From the NCBI RefSeq assembly GCF_002127325.2, contig NC_035441.2, positions 51,588,663 through 51,652,662 of the forward strand: a stretch of DNA of 64,000 bases, given 5' to 3'. Source of the stretch: Helianthus annuus (taxonomy: Eukaryota > Streptophyta > Magnoliopsida > Asterales > Asteraceae). Position numbers and translations under genes: made by a program. Under the pieces are notes generated by a model. That model was not told the DNA's origin. It worked only from the letters and a program-made list of their open reading frames with translations, and did no database searches. Below, piece by piece: positions 42,714 to 55,652 of the stretch. The number at the start of each line of letters is the position of its first letter. The first letter of the stretch is position 1.

Positions 42714-43680
42714 AATCAAATTTTAGAAATCAACAAGCTAGTATTCAAAACATAGAAAAACAAATAAGTCAACTAGCCCAAAATTTTTCCGAGAGACCAC
42801 AAGGCGCATTACCAAGCAATACCGAAACAAACCCAAAAGCGCAAGTTCATCTCATCACATTACGAAACCGCACCGTAGGTCCTACGGAAGTGCCACCGCC
42901 TACCGAGGAGACTATACCGCCGCCTCTACAAGAGAAGGGTTCCCCTCCATCACCAGAGCCTACCAAGGCTCCTCGGGTTCCGTACCCCGGTAGGTTAATC
43001 CGTCAAAAGACCAATGAGCAATTCGCAAAATTCGAAAGTCTATTAAAACAATTGCATGTCAACATTCCTTTATTGATGTCCTAACCCAAATGCCCAAATA
43101 CTCTAAGTTTATGAGGGACTTCCTCACTCATAAAAGGAAAATTGAAACTTTGCAATTAGTTAACTTAGGCGAAGAATGCTCTGCCCTCGTACTCAACAAA
43201 CTCCCCCAAAAGAAAATCGATCCCGGAAGCTTCATGATTCCTTGCTCGATCGGGGACTCCCCCGTTCGTAATGCACTAGCCGACCTTGGGGCTAGCATTA
43301 ACCTCATGCCCCCATCAATGTTCAAAAGACTCGGCCTAGGAACAACGAGTCCTACAAAAATGAGCATACAACTTGCTGATCGATCCGTCAAATTCCCGCA
43401 AGGTGTCATCGAAAATCTCCTAGTCAAGGTAAACAAATTTGTCTACCCGGTCGACTTTGTCATACTCGATATGGAAGAAGACACCGAAGTCCCCCTCATA
43501 CTAGGGAGACCATTTCTCGCCACCGCACATGCAGTGGTAGACATGAATGACGGAACGCTCACCTTAAGGTACGGGGATTATGAAGTAAAGTTCGGGGTTG
43601 GGAAGAGAATAGAGGACGATGACCCGGTCAACTACATGAAGGTTATTGATTCGAGTTTGGATGCTGCTCTCCGACGGTGA
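42641..43680 (+). pseudogene. Athila gag C-terminus and retropepsin, two frames; no RT or integrase follows
   Basis: The frame from 42641 carries the gag tail (LESNFRNQQASIQNIEKQIS, a Pro-rich linker, PYPGRLIRQKTNEQFAKFES) until a 1-nt deletion near 43070 moves the remainder to frame 1. From 43090 (MPKYSKFMRDF) the retropepsin region follows: ALADLGASINLMP (Athila form of the active-site motif), SIQLADRSVKFPQGVIENLL and VPLILGRPFLATAHAVVD. It stops at 43680. Normally RT, RNase H and integrase would follow; here UTR follows directly, so this copy is gag-protease only and was defective before or after insertion. Confidence 0.85.
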
Positions 43681-45471
43681 AACATGGGATGCAAAGCATC
43701 CCACTCAGAAAATATATAACCTCACCTTGGGTCTAGCCAAGGACCCTTAAAAACGTGGCGCACCACGGAGGCATTCCGCGGAACTATCTTTAGTTTAGTT
43801 TAATCTTTTAGTTTTAATTTGCAGGAAGAAAACACACTCATGGTGGTAAAGGATGATAAGGGAAACGAGAAACATGGCCCCATGCACAAGAACAAGGCCA
43901 CCCGACAACAATTTCTCCATTACAGTAGGTTCAGCACGGGCCGTGCCCAGCCAACACGGCCCCGTGCTGAACACCCTGCAGAAAAATGCCCAGTTCTGGT
44001 AACTGGACACGGGCCATGTTCACCGAACTCGCCCCCGTGTCCAGGCTTCTGTTTCTTTTCTTTAATTATCGTTACTGTCACCTGAACACGGGGCCGTGTC
44101 CAGACTGCCAGTAACATAAATTTTTGCTTTTAACACCATGATACACATTCAATCAACCTAAAAATTTATTTTTGGGACACATTGAGGACAATGTGTAATT
44201 TAAGTGTGGGGGGATGCTAAAACCTTGAATTTTGCAAGTCCTAATAACAAGCCTTACACAAAACTCTATTGGAACCGCTAATCACCCCAAATTTTTTTCA
44301 AAAAAAATTCATTTTTTTACTTGTCTAAAGTTTAAGTTGGGAATTCTAAGACCAATAAGGTTATATTTTTACAAATTTACAACCGATAGCGTCGTGATAA
44401 AAAGAACCAACATAAGAAAATTATGAAATGGCATGACAAGCTTAGTTAAAATTCGATTATATATACTTGATCATATAGAAAAACCCATTCCCACAAAAGT
44501 GAGTTTTGAGCCTTTATTGAGCATACAAATATACATCTTTACGCTAAATGCTCATTTTTCGTTTCTTGTGTGAATAGCCGCTTGGTTCTTACAACTCTAG
44601 AACTTGCCACGACAATTCATTCCCGGTCCTTACCAACTTAAACCCAAGTAAGTAAATGATGGAGGCATTAGGACTAACCCATTTTCTTTCAAAACCATTA
44701 TTTTTATTTTTCTTTTCACCTACCCAAAAACTCCCCCTAGTTAACCCCTTTGAGCCTAAACCTTTTCATTTCTTAACCCAAAACCCCTTTTACCCACCAA
44801 AAACCCTTTTTATTTTTACCCTTTATTTTAGTAACAAGCTCGGTTTTCGTGTAACTAAAAAAAAAGAGAGAATTTTACAATGAAGTTAGAAATAAACAAA
44901 TAAATCTCCTAAAAAGCTTGTTTGAAGAAATACTTCATTAAGAATAAAAAGTCACTAAAACAAAATGTTTTACGAAAACCGACGCTTTTTACGATTTTTG
45001 CCCATTTCTACTAACCACTAACCCAACTACTCACCTTTAGCCCAAGCCTTTACCCAAAAAAAGTCCTCTTGATATTTACAAAGGTAAAAAGTTAAAAAGG
45101 AGGAGGATTGATTGCTTGGCAAGCCTATGGTAGGAATAAGTTCCATGCCGCTCTCGAGTGATTCACTAAAAAAAGACACCTTCGGCCGAGTGTGAGTGAT
45201 TTCTCCCGTGAGGTATGTGAACTTGTATATAAATGGAATTTTAAAAAGGCATGCTATGCCCAAATAAGTAACTTCTCTTATGAAACGTTCTAAATAAATA
45301 ATAACGAATAGGATTGTAAATAAATAAAAATAAAACCCAATAAAGATCTTGGATTCCCGACACTCTATGACAAGCCAAAACCTTCTCTTCTACCCATTCC
45401 ATTTGGGAGTGTAAGCCACATATTAAAGAGTTTTGCTTGAGGACAAGCAAAAATTCAAGTGTGGGGATATT
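43681..45471 (+). other. Athila 3' untranslated region A with polypurine tract
   Basis: Non-coding. It contains CACGG..CCGTG motifs (43935-44110), AATGTGTAATTTAAGTGTGGGG (near 44190-44212) and ends in AAGTGTGGGGATAT before LTR2. Short frames here also appear at the same relative place in unit B (48337-49985), because the two stretches are over 90% identical by eye. Confidence 0.75.
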
Positions 45472-47155
45472 TGATGTGTGTAAAATGCAACATATAAATT
45501 ACATCAAATAAGGCATAAAACTAACCCTTTTTAAGTACTAATGTTGGAAAAAGAGTGTTTTTGTCTTCCTTTTGTATTTTCAGGATTAAATGAGCTCAAA
45601 TTAACAAAAGAAGCAAAAAGGCAGCTAAATCTGACACAAATACAAGAAAAGGAACATAAGTGGATTGCCCGACCCCTCGACAGCATCCTCCCAAGCAAAA
45701 CAGAGAAGGCAGAAGACTGAACACGCCCCGTGCTCAGCCAGCACGGGGCCGTGCCCAAGAAGCAGCAGATAAGACAAACCTATAGTAGCTTCTATTGCCC
45801 ACCACGGGGCCGTGCCCAGTGAATACGGGGGCGTGGCGAAAGTACTGCAGGCGCATTAATTGTAATTGCGAATTATAATTAATGAGGAGAGAGATTGTCA
45901 AACGGGCACGGGGCCGTGTCCAGCGGACACGGGGCCGTGCCCAGGCTTCTGTTCAGCCTATAAATAGGAGTGCTTGGTTTCATTGCAACTCATCCCTTGG
46001 CACACCACCTCTCTCACACTTCATCCACCACCCACCACCATCACAACACCATCATCCACCACCATCATCCATTGTCCATCATAGAGTGTGTGAGTCGTCT
46101 CAGGATCCAAGATTGATCGTAAGAGTTCTTGACAATCAAGGCCATGTTTGCCTAAGTCTCTTACATCACTTGGTGAAGACAAGTGTTTAGTATAATACTT
46201 TTTATTTTTAATCTTTTGCACTTTTTATTTGGTTTTGTATTAATGACTTTAATAACTAGTTGCTTATGTTGAAGGTGATTCTTCCTTATCGTTTGTCCGT
46301 GGTGTCTTGGCATTATTTTACTGTCTATATAAAATAAAAGATTTTCACCATTCATATCTCCACGGTCTATATGGAGGTATGTTGGCTACCTGGTCGGGGG
46401 TTAAGGGAATGGTTTGGTAAGGGTCTTGCCCTTGTTCAGCGTTTAGAGGTCCTGCAAGGGACCTGGGTCAAATTTAGTAGGATCTCCTTCAATACCCAAA
46501 GGGGTTGGATGGCGGGGATCCAAACTCTTTGACCCCCTCATAAGTTAACTACTACTAATACTATAACCCGGCTATTTAGGACTGTATCCCTGCTGACTCA
46601 GACTACTTAGTCGAGGGTAACGTCACCTCCAAATGAGGGGCCTACCATAATTTGCATTAATAACTTAATTCATTATCTTTCAATAATCCGACCCTTTAGG
46701 ATTGTATCCTTGCTGACTCAAACTACTAGGTTGAGGGTAACGTCGCCTTCAAAAGAGGGGCCTACTACAATAACTAAGATAATCTCTTAAACAAGTGAAA
46801 AAGTGCGAAAATAATCAAAGGTTATACTAATACACGAGTCGGATCCAAGTGATTCATCTTGTCTATCTGTTTTTATTTTTATTTTTCAGCATTTAGTTAG
46901 TTTTATTTTCTTAGTTTAAAAATCTTTTCTAACATTTTGATTTGGTTAGACGTTGAGGATAAACTGGTTATAAAAGCTCTTGTGTCATTGGACGACCTCG
47001 GTATCTTACCAACACTATACTACGTCCACGATGGGTGCACTTGCCCATATGTGTGTTTAGTGTTAGTAAATATCGTGTTTTATAAATTTAAAACTTGTCT
47101 AAAAGTGTAAAAAGGGCTTAAAATATACATCTAAAACATATACACACTTGCACGC
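45472..47155 (+). mobile_element. Athila-type LTR 2 (3' end lost)
   Basis: Near-identical to LTR1 and LTR3 from TGATGTGTG, with TATA at 45958-45967. The last bases (expected CATCA) and the PBS are missing: after CACACTTGCACGC the sequence changes to GGGGCCGTGTCC. The breakpoint near 47155 is at a GC-rich motif shared with the Athila leader/UTR, which suggests recombination there. Confidence 0.85.
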
Positions 47156-49985
47156 GGGGCCGTGTCCAACCAACACGGGGCCGTGTCCAACCAACACGGG
47201 GCCGTGTCCAGTGCGCTGTCGTTTTCTTTAAATGCAGCCTGATTCCTGCTCATTTTTGACCACTTCAAAAGACAGAGATTCCTGGAATCTTCACTTATAC
47301 CATCCTAGGTAAGTTCTAAAAGAAGGTTCCCAAGAACCCTCTTGTCCCTTCCACTTTTATTCATTACCTCTTCTCTCAAATTTTTTTTCAAACATTTCCT
47401 CCATGAAAGCTTGGGAACTCCATGATTCCAACCTTTAATGATAAGTTTTTAAGATTATTGGCTAAGTAATCTTGTTTAAAGTTAGTTGTATAACTCTGTT
47501 TTAAATTATCTGTGCTTAAAACCCAGCCGAAAACCATAAAAATAATTTAAAGCTCCAGGACTCCTTAGCCTAAAATCCTGCAGACAAGTGGACATGGGGC
47601 CGTGCTCATTGAGCACGGGGCCGTGTCCGAGGTTCTGTTTCATAAAAAGTTTAGCTTTCTTCGGTTTATTTCCCAGAAATGGCAAGCAGAACAAGCGGAA
47701 CATCTTCAAGAAATAACCGACAAGGGAGGAGATCATCAACGGCGGAAGACTCTCTTGTAAACTATGTTTACGCCCTAAGAGAGGCTATTGATGAAATGAC
47801 GAGAGTGGAAGAAGCATTGGTCGACCGTATCAACCATCTAACGGTGGGACTGGAGGGATGTCTCTGAGAGGTAAACCTCTTGCACCAGAGGTTAAACCTT
47901 CTCGCCTCCCTGCCTTTGGTACCTATAATAACCCAAAGGGCGTGGAACGTGGTGCTCGAAGTCATCATACCGGCCGAATGGTACGCCATGCACCCTGAGC
48001 CTCCGCAAAGGGTAGTGCAAGGAGTCCTGGTGAGTGTTCCCCCTCCTCCACAAGTTGCTGAGGAAAATGAAGCTGCCTTCTTCCTTCCAAGGGAGATAGA
48101 AGAATGGCTTTAACAACATCTAGGGAAGAAAACCGTCGGCTGAAAGTCCTACTACATCGGGAAACTATTCTCGAAATTTTCTTAAAAAGTAGAACTCTTT
48201 ATGATAACGTCGTGTACCTCCTGACCTAATTAGTTATGTTTTTTTTATTTTATTTTAGGAATGTTATGTATCTCTCTATGGTTTTAATGGAATGATGGTT
48301 TTAAGGGTTGAAGGGATCATAATAAATAAAACACACTCATGGTGGTAAAGGATGATAAGGGAAACGAGAAACATGGCCCCATGCACATGAGCAAGGCCAC
48401 CCGACAACAATTTCTCCATTACAGTACGGGCCGTGCCCAGCCAACACGGCCCCGTGTTGAACACCCTGCAGAAAAATGCCCAGTTCAGGTAACTGGACAC
48501 GGGCCGTGTTCACCGGACACGCCCCCGTGTCCAGGCTTCTGTTTCTTTTCTTTAATTATCGTTACTGGCACCTGAACACGGGGCCGTGCCCGGTCACCAC
48601 GGGGCCGTGTCCAGACTGCCAGTAACATAAATTTTTGCTTTTAACACCATGTTACACATTCAATCATCCTAAAAATTTATTTTGGGACACATTAAGGACA
48701 ATGTGTAATTTAAGTGTGGGGGGGGGATGCTAAAACCTTGAATTTTGCAAGTCCTAATAACAAGCCTCACACAAAACTCTATTGGAACCGCTGATCACCC
48801 CAAATTTTTTCAAAAAAATTTTCATTTTTTTTACTTGTCTAAAGTTTAAGTTGGGAATTCTAAGACTAACAAGGTTATATTTTTACAAATTTACAACCGA
48901 TAGCGTCGTGATAAAAAGAACCAACATAAGAAAATTATGAAACGGCATGACAAGCTTAGTTAAAATTCGATTATATATACTTGATCACATAGAAAAACCC
49001 ATTCCCACAAAAGTGAGTTTTGAGCCTTTATTGAGCATACAAATATACATCTTTACGCTAAATGCCCATTTTTCGTTTCTTGTGTGAATACCCGCTTGGT
49101 TCTTACAACTCTAGAACTTGCCACGACAATTCATTCCCGGTCCTTACCAACTTAAACCCAAGTAAGTAAATGATGGAGGCATTAGGACTAACCCTTTTTC
49201 TTTCAAAACCATTATTTTTATTTTTCTTTTCACCTACCCAAAAACTCCCCCTAGTTAACCCCTTTGAGCCTAAACCTTTTCATTTCTTAACCCAAAACCC
49301 TTTTTACCCACCAAAAACCCTTTTTATTTTTACCCTTTATTTTAGTAACAAGCTCGGTTTTCGTGTGACTAAAAAAAAAGAGAGAATTTTACAATGAAGT
49401 TAGAAATAAACAAACAAAACTCCTAAAAAGCTTGTTTGAAGAAATACTTCATTAAGAATAAAAAGTCACTAAAGCAAAATGTTTTACGAAAACCGACGCT
49501 TTTTACGATTTTCGCCCATTTCTATTAACCACTAACCTAACTACCCACCTTTAGCCCAAGCCTTTACCCAAAAAAAGTCCTCTTGATATTTACAAAGGTA
49601 AAAAGTTAAAAAGCAGGAGGATTGATTGCTTGGCAAGCCTATGGTAGGAATAAGTTCCATGCCGCTCTCGAGTGATTCACTAAAAAAAGACACCTTCGGC
49701 CGAGTGTGAGTGATTTCTCCTGTGAGGTATGTGAACTTGTATATAAATGGAATTTTAAAAAGACATGCTATGACCAAATAAGTAATTTCTCTTATGAAAC
49801 GTTCTAAATAAATCATAACGAATAGGATTGTAAATAAATAAAAATAAAACCCAATAAAGATCTTGGATTCCCGACACTCTATGACAAGCCAAAACATTCT
49901 CTTCTACCCATTCCATTTGGGAGTGTAAGCCACATATTAAAGAGTTTTGCTTGAGGACAAGCAAAAATTCAAGTGTGGGGATATT
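47156..49985 (+). mobile_element. Athila internal unit B (deleted: no gag or PBS)
   Basis: It starts with three CACGGGGCCGTG motifs, holds a small ORF (47679-48113) and from about 48337 repeats the 3' UTR found at 43837-45471, ending AAGTGTGGGGATAT before LTR3. A deletion has removed the PBS, gag, protease and pol. Confidence 0.75.
47679..48113 (+). pseudogene. Small Athila ORF, function unknown, one in-frame stop
   Basis: Starts MASRTSGTSSRNNRQGRRSS and continues SLVNYVYALREAIDEMTRVE, a short helical segment; an in-frame TGA at 47865-47867 interrupts it. The same frame resumes (LLASLPLVPIITQRAWNVVL, PPPPQVAEENEAAFFLPREI) to TAA at 48113, giving about 144 codons in all. Its place before the 3' UTR matches the extra ORF (often called env-like) of Athila elements, but I see no signal peptide or membrane segment. 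Confidence 0.45.
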
Positions 49986-51678
49986 TGATGTGTGTAAAAT
50001 GCATCATATAAATTACATCAAATAAGGCATAAAACTAACCCTTTTTAAGTACTAATGTTGGAAAAAGAGTGTTTTTGTCTTCCTTTTGTATTTTCAGGAT
50101 TAAATGAGCTCAAATTAACAAAAAAGCAAAAAGGCAGCTAAATCTGACATAAATACAAGAAAAGGAACATAAGTGGATTGCCCGACCCCTCGACAACATC
50201 CTCCCAAGCAAAACAGAGAAGGCAGAAGACTGAACACGCCCCGTGCTCAGCCAGCACGGGGCCATGCCCAAGAAGCAGCAGATAAGACAAACCTATAGAA
50301 GCTTCTATTGCCCACCACGGGGCCGTGCCCAGTGAACACGGGGCGTGGCGAAAGTATTTGGAGGCGCATTAATTGTAATTGCGAATTACAATTAATGAGG
50401 AGAGAGATTGTCAGACGGGCACGGGGCCGTGTCCAGCGGACACGGGGCCGTGCCCAGGCTTCTGTTCAGCCTATAAATAGGAGTGCTTGGTTTCATTGCA
50501 ACTCATCCCTTGGCACACCACCTCTCTCACACTTCATCCACCACCCACCACCATCACAACACCATCATCCACCACCATCATCCATTGTCCATCGTAGAGT
50601 GTGTGAGTCGTCTCGTGATCCAAGATTGATCGTAAGAGTTCTTGACAATCAAGGCCATGTTTGCCTAAGTCTCTTACATCACTTGGTGAAGACAAGTGTT
50701 TAGTATAATACTTTTTATTTTTAATCTTTTGCACTTTTTATTTGGTTTTGTATTAATGACTTTAATAACTAGTTGCTTATGTTGAAGGTGATTCTTCCTT
50801 ATCGTTTGTCCGTGGTGTCTTGGCATTATTTTACTGTCTATATAAAATAAAAGATTTTCACCATTCATATCTCCACGGTCTATATGGAGGTATGTTGGCT
50901 ACCTGGTCGGGGGTTAAGGGAACGCTTTGGTAAGGGTCTTGCCCTTGTTCAGCGTTTAGAGGTCCTGCAAGGGACCTGGGTCAAATTTAGTAGGATCTCC
51001 TTCAATACCCAAAGGTATTAGATGGCGGGGATCCAAACTCTTTGACCCCCTCATAAGTTAACTACTATTAATACTATAACCCGGTTATTTAGGACTGTAT
51101 CCCTGCTGACTCAGACTACTTAGTCGAGGGTAACGTCACCTCCAAAAGAGGGGCTTACCATAATTTGCATTAATAACTTAATTCATTATCTTTCAATAAT
51201 CCGACCCTTTAGGATTGTATCCTTGCTGACTCAAACTACTGGGTTGAGGGTAACGTCGCCTTCAAAAGAGGGGCCTACTATAATAACTAAGATAATCTCT
51301 TAAACAAGTGCAAAAGTGCGAAAATAATCAAAGGTTATACTAATACACGAGTCGGATCCAAGTGATTCATCTTGTATATCTGTTTTTATTTTTATTTTTA
51401 TTTTTCAGCATTTAGTTAGTTTTATTTTCTTAGTTTAAAAATCTTTTCTAACATTTTGATTTGGTTAGACGTTGAGGATAAACCGGTACTAAAAGCTCTT
51501 GTGTCCTTGGACGACCTCCGTATCTTACCAACACTATACTACGTCCACGATGGGTGCACTTGCCCATATGTGTGTTTAGTGTTAGTAAATATCGTGTTTT
51601 ATAAATTTAAAACTTGGCTAAAAGTGTAAAAAGGGCTTAAAATATACATCTAAAACATATACACACTTGCACGCATCA
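49986..51678 (+). mobile_element. Athila-type LTR 3 (1693 bp)
   Basis: TGATGTGTG...CACGCATCA, both ends intact, TATA at 50471-50480. Preceded by a polypurine tract, so it is a 3' LTR. The adjoining copia integrase frame (VIVDD...) is cut at 51679. Confidence 0.9.
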
Positions 51679-52687
51679 TAAGTCATCAACAATAACCAAA
51701 CAATATCTCTTTTTCTTGAGACTCATGACTTTTACTGGGCCAAACAAATCCATATGAAGCATTTGCAAACATTTGGTTGTTTTGGACTCATCAATGGATT
51801 TGTAGGAGCTTTTACGTCGTTTTCCTTTTAGGCAGGAAACACAATGCTCAGGACAGGTGAACAGTTTTTGAGGTAAACCCCTTACCAGCTCCTGTTTTGA
51901 AATGGCAGTGATTGTCTTAAGATTTTTGTGGCCCAATCTTCTGTGCCATAGTTCTGTCTCTTTGTTTGATGCAGCTGAGAACAGGCAGGCATCAGTTCTG
52001 GGACACTCTTTTGACATATCAACAACTTAAACATTGCTACTTCTTTGAGCAACAAGTTTAGTTTTACCATTTTTAATTATTGCTTCAATCTTTTCAACCA
52101 TTTCTGGTCCAACAATCCTACAACACTCCTTTGTGAAGAATGACCCATACCCCTTATCACTCATTTGTGAGACACTCAGGAGGTTGAATTTCAGATTGTC
52201 TATCAAATTGACATTTTCAAATTTTACATTTCTAGACTAAACTGTACCAGACCCCAGAACTTTCCCTTTACTATTATTCCCAAGGATATATCACCCCCTC
52301 CATGGATTTTGAAATCTTTGAGTAGGGCTTTACATCCTGCCATGTGCCTGGAGCCTCCACTATCTACATACCAAAGACTATCTAAGCATGCAGAAGCTCC
52401 CTAGACATGAAGTAAAAGGATTAGTTCATTAAGGTCTCCAAAGCCAATAAGGGTTTGGATGGGGTCTCAACAGTGTCTGGGATTGTGGCAAATGCATGGA
52501 CAGTGGTTAGCTCAGGGGTTTGAACATTTTTGGGAATGTTTTTCTCTAACCACTATTGGGGGTCTTGGCCAATCACTTGTTGATAACCAAAAGGATGCCT
52601 GTTCACTCTTGGTTTAGAGGGCTTTTTGTAAGCCTCATAAACATGTGAGATCCTTTGGTATGATGGTTGTCCTTTACCTCTCCTGAA
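51679..52687 (-). pseudogene. Ty1/copia protease and start of integrase, broken
   Basis: On the minus strand: protease motif WYVDSGGSRHMAGCKALL (near 52373-52320, usual DSGCS-like site with Cys changed to Gly), several stops, then the GAG-pre-integrase block ETELWHRRLGHKNLKTI and CPEHCVSCLKGKRRKSS (HHCC zinc-binding residues) and the first integrase strand LQMLHMDLFGPVKVMSLKKK up to VIVDD at 51679. The first catalytic Asp (DLFGP) is present; the rest of integrase, RT and RNase H are missing at the junction with Athila LTR3. Confidence 0.85.
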
Positions 52688-54625
52688 TTAATTTGCAGGA
52701 GGTGCATTAGTCACTTGAACATCTCTTTGAACAGATGTTTGATTCAGCTGTTTTGTGACAGCTGTTTGGACTGGGACAAACAGTGGTTGTTTCTTGGTGA
52801 ATTTGACAGATGATGCTGATGAACTTAAGGATGTTTTTGCAATGTACTCATTCTTTTTCTCATCAAAGTTTTTGAGATACACATATTCCTTAGTTTTGTG
52901 GTTATTTTTACCACAGATGGTGCAACTTTCAGCAGGTACAATGACACTTGTTTTGTTTAGATCATGTGCTTTTAGATGAAAACAATCTTTTGTTAGATGA
53001 TTCCTTTTTTCACAAAAATCACAAAACAGGTTTTTAATCTTTTCTCTCTTCTTCCTTTTCTCAGATTCCTTTGCAACAGAGTTTTGAACCACTGTTGGGA
53101 TATCTTTGATAGGAATGACCTTTGCTTTTGGAGCTTTTACACCATCAGTGGTCGTGAAATCCATTGGTTTGAAGTTTTCCAGGATGTCACACTCATCAGA
53201 CCATGTGGGTTTAAATTGATATTTCTCAATCTCCTCAAATGTTAAGGATCCCACAGATCTTTCAAGAGTAATTTTGTTACCAACTTTGTCAATTATTTTA
53301 ACCTCTTGGTCATTCTTGTTGGTTGGTATTATTTCAGTTGAACCAGCTTGTTTTTCAGCAGTGTTTACAAGATCATCATATTTTCTATGTCCTATAGCAA
53401 ACTTGACATTGCTTTCAATCTGTTTTGCAAGCATAACCTCATACCCTTTACAAGATTCCACCCATCTTTCACAGGTGATCTGGGTGGACTCCAACTCCTT
53501 TTTGCAAACATGGTATTTTTCTACCATAGTTTGGAGTTGAATTTTGGTTATGCTATGTTCTTCTTTGAGACTGCTGATCTCTTTATCTTTTTCAGCCAAT
53601 TTGTTTCTAAGTTCTTTTAATGACTTTTCAAATTTGACTTCATCATACAAGACTTTATCCCTAAGGTTTTCATTTACCTCTTTAATGTTAGCAAATGCAA
53701 TAATACATTTGTCTGAACATAGTTTTTCAAGAACTTGAGGTGTTACCTTGGCTGCAGCCATCATGGCACAATCACATTGATGATCACCTTCTCCATCAAC
53801 TCTAACTTCTTCGTCACCAGCTTTCTTCTTTTCCTCTTTCTCTTTGTCTTCTTTGGACCAGGGGTCAGATAGTGGTTCAATCAGGGTTTCTGAATTTTCT
53901 CCCAGCAGTAGTTCACCAGCAACTGCAGTAACCACTGCTTCAGCAACTTCATCCACTGTTTCAGCACTTAGCCGTTCTCCTTCAGTTTCAACCCCTTCTG
54001 GTATTGACTCTAATGCCATCAAACAAAATTCATCATTAAAATTATCATTAGAAGCAAAGAGTGCAAAATTTTCATCACCAAGTTCATCAGGCATGCTGCT
54101 CCAGTCAACAAAGCCTTGAGTGAAAAAGCTTTGCTGATCTGGTGGTACCACTGTTGGAGCAGCTTGTTGAGGTGCAACAGGTTGCACTTGTGCCTGAGGA
54201 ACAGGGGCCTGAACATACTGAATTTGTGGAATAGTGGTTTGAACATAATGCATAGGCACAGGGGTTGCAGCATAGTGATCAGTGTTAACATGTGTTGCAG
54301 GGGTATATTGGGTATAGTGCACAGTGCTTTGTTGTTGTGGTCTAGGGTTTGAGCTGGGGTGAGTAATTATTGGACCAGTGGTTTGACTCCTGCATTCCCT
54401 AGCAAAATGACCTAGCCTATTACACTTGTAGCACTTAATTTTTGACTTATCCAACCCCACCTTTAAATTCCCATGAAGCCCTAGGAATTTTCTCCCTGTT
54501 CTTTTGTAGAATTTGCTTGTTCTAACACTAAGCAAAGCCAATTGATGCAAAATGTCCATCTCTTCTAAGTCAGTGGGATCAAAATGTTGCAAATCATTGA
54601 GTTCAAAGCACAAGTTATCTGACAT
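52688..54625 (-). pseudogene. Ty1/copia gag C-terminal region, 645 codons open
   Basis: Minus-strand frame starting MSDNLCFELNDLQHFDP. It contains a canonical knuckle CYKCNRLGHFAREC (near 54435-54394), a Gln/Pro/Val-rich linker, an acidic segment, a coiled coil (LKELRNKLAEKDKEISSLKE) and two degenerate zinc motifs (CDFCEKRNHLTKDC; CTICGKNNHKTKEY, last Cys replaced by Tyr). It ends with a stop at 52688 before protease. The frame begins inside gag: the true N-terminus lies at 55487 in other frames, so the first ATG is not the native start. Confidence 0.8.
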
Positions 54626-55487
54626 CTGGTTTTCACAGTTTGCAGTGAAAGCATAATTTGCAGAGTGAGAATCAGAGTTGTTAATCCACCAGCAGTTATG
54701 TCAATAAAATGATCATAACTCTGATCCTTACTACTGCTACCAGATTCTTCCTGACCAAAAAGAGCTATGCTGCCAAATGAATAATCGTCAGCAACTTTAC
54801 CAGACTCTTGCAATTTCCTTTTCTGGTTTAACTCCCTTTCATAGGTCCGAAGTCTACCATGGAGTTGGGTCAGGTCTGATCTTTGAACTCAACTGAATTT
54901 CTAGTGACAAAATCAATTGTGTCCCATTTTTCAGGTAGTGATCTAAGAAACCTGCTATTTTGAGTTGCATTTGGAAATGTAACTTTAACAAGCCTTAGTT
55001 CACTAATGAGACAGCTAAAACGTTCAAACTGTTGGGTTAATAATTCACCCTTGATGTGACAAAATGTTTCATACTGCTGATTCAGAATTTCCCTGTTGTT
55101 TTCAATAACCTCTTCCGTCCCCCCAAATTGTTCTTTCAATGCATCCCACAATTCTTTGGCACTGTTACAATGTAATAGCCCAGCATAGATTTCATTGGGT
55201 AATGCAGATGCTATGATGCTAAATGCTTTGGCATCGAGTTCAAACTTTTGAAAATCAGTTTCTGTATAGTTTTCGATTGGTTTAGGTACGAACTTCTTTG
55301 CATTCTCAGCACTTGGCACCATAGGAACATGGGGACCAAAGACAATAGATCTCCAACATCCAGTATTCTATTGAGCAAGGATGTAACCCATCATTCTCTC
55401 CTAGATGTTGTATTCATTACGTTTAAGCATAGGTGGTTTGAAAAGAGAGCCAATGTTATTCTTATCATCTTGCGATTGTGACGTCAT
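54626..55487 (-). pseudogene. Ty1/copia gag N-terminal region (UBN2), with stops and frameshift
   Basis: The native ATG appears to be 55487-55485 (MTSQSQDDKNNIGSLFKPPM). TAG replaces Trp soon after (EYNI*ERMMGY), and a second stop follows before FGPHVPMVPSAENAKK. From 55322 to 54870 the UBN2 domain is open (LHCNSAKELWDALKEQFGGT, QQFERFSCLISELRLVKVTF). A frame change near 54870 leads to HGRLRTYERELNQKRKLQES. Clearly pseudogenised. Confidence 0.8.
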
Positions 55488-55638
55488 CCTGGTTGTTTTA
55501 GAGGCACTGATTAATCAACTTTAATGGTGATTAAACCTTGCTCTATTTTTCAACGAAACGAACAAACTATCAGTATCAACGATTGCGAGTTGAACTATTT
55601 ATGTCAAAATGATTGTTAAATCAAATTTGACTGTCCAA

Positions 55639-55650
55639 GCTCTGATACCA
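55639..55650 (-). other. Copia primer-binding site
   Basis: TGGTATCAGAGC on the minus strand, two bases from the LTR: initiator Met-tRNA type. Confidence 0.9.
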
Positions 55651-55652
55651 AT

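Noticed and set aside
45882..46190. Arg-rich plus-strand ORF (also 50308-50703)
   Set aside because: The GRVQ/GRAQ repeats are translations of the GGGCCGTG motif in the LTR and do not indicate a protein.
53997..54291. Possible membrane protein (Leu-rich minus-strand ORF 54019-54291)
   Set aside because: Out-of-frame reading of the Gln/Pro/Val-rich linker of copia gag.
52755..54352. Plus-strand ORFs opposite the copia gag
   Set aside because: Antisense shadows; the minus-strand frames hold the zinc knuckles and the conserved gag pattern.
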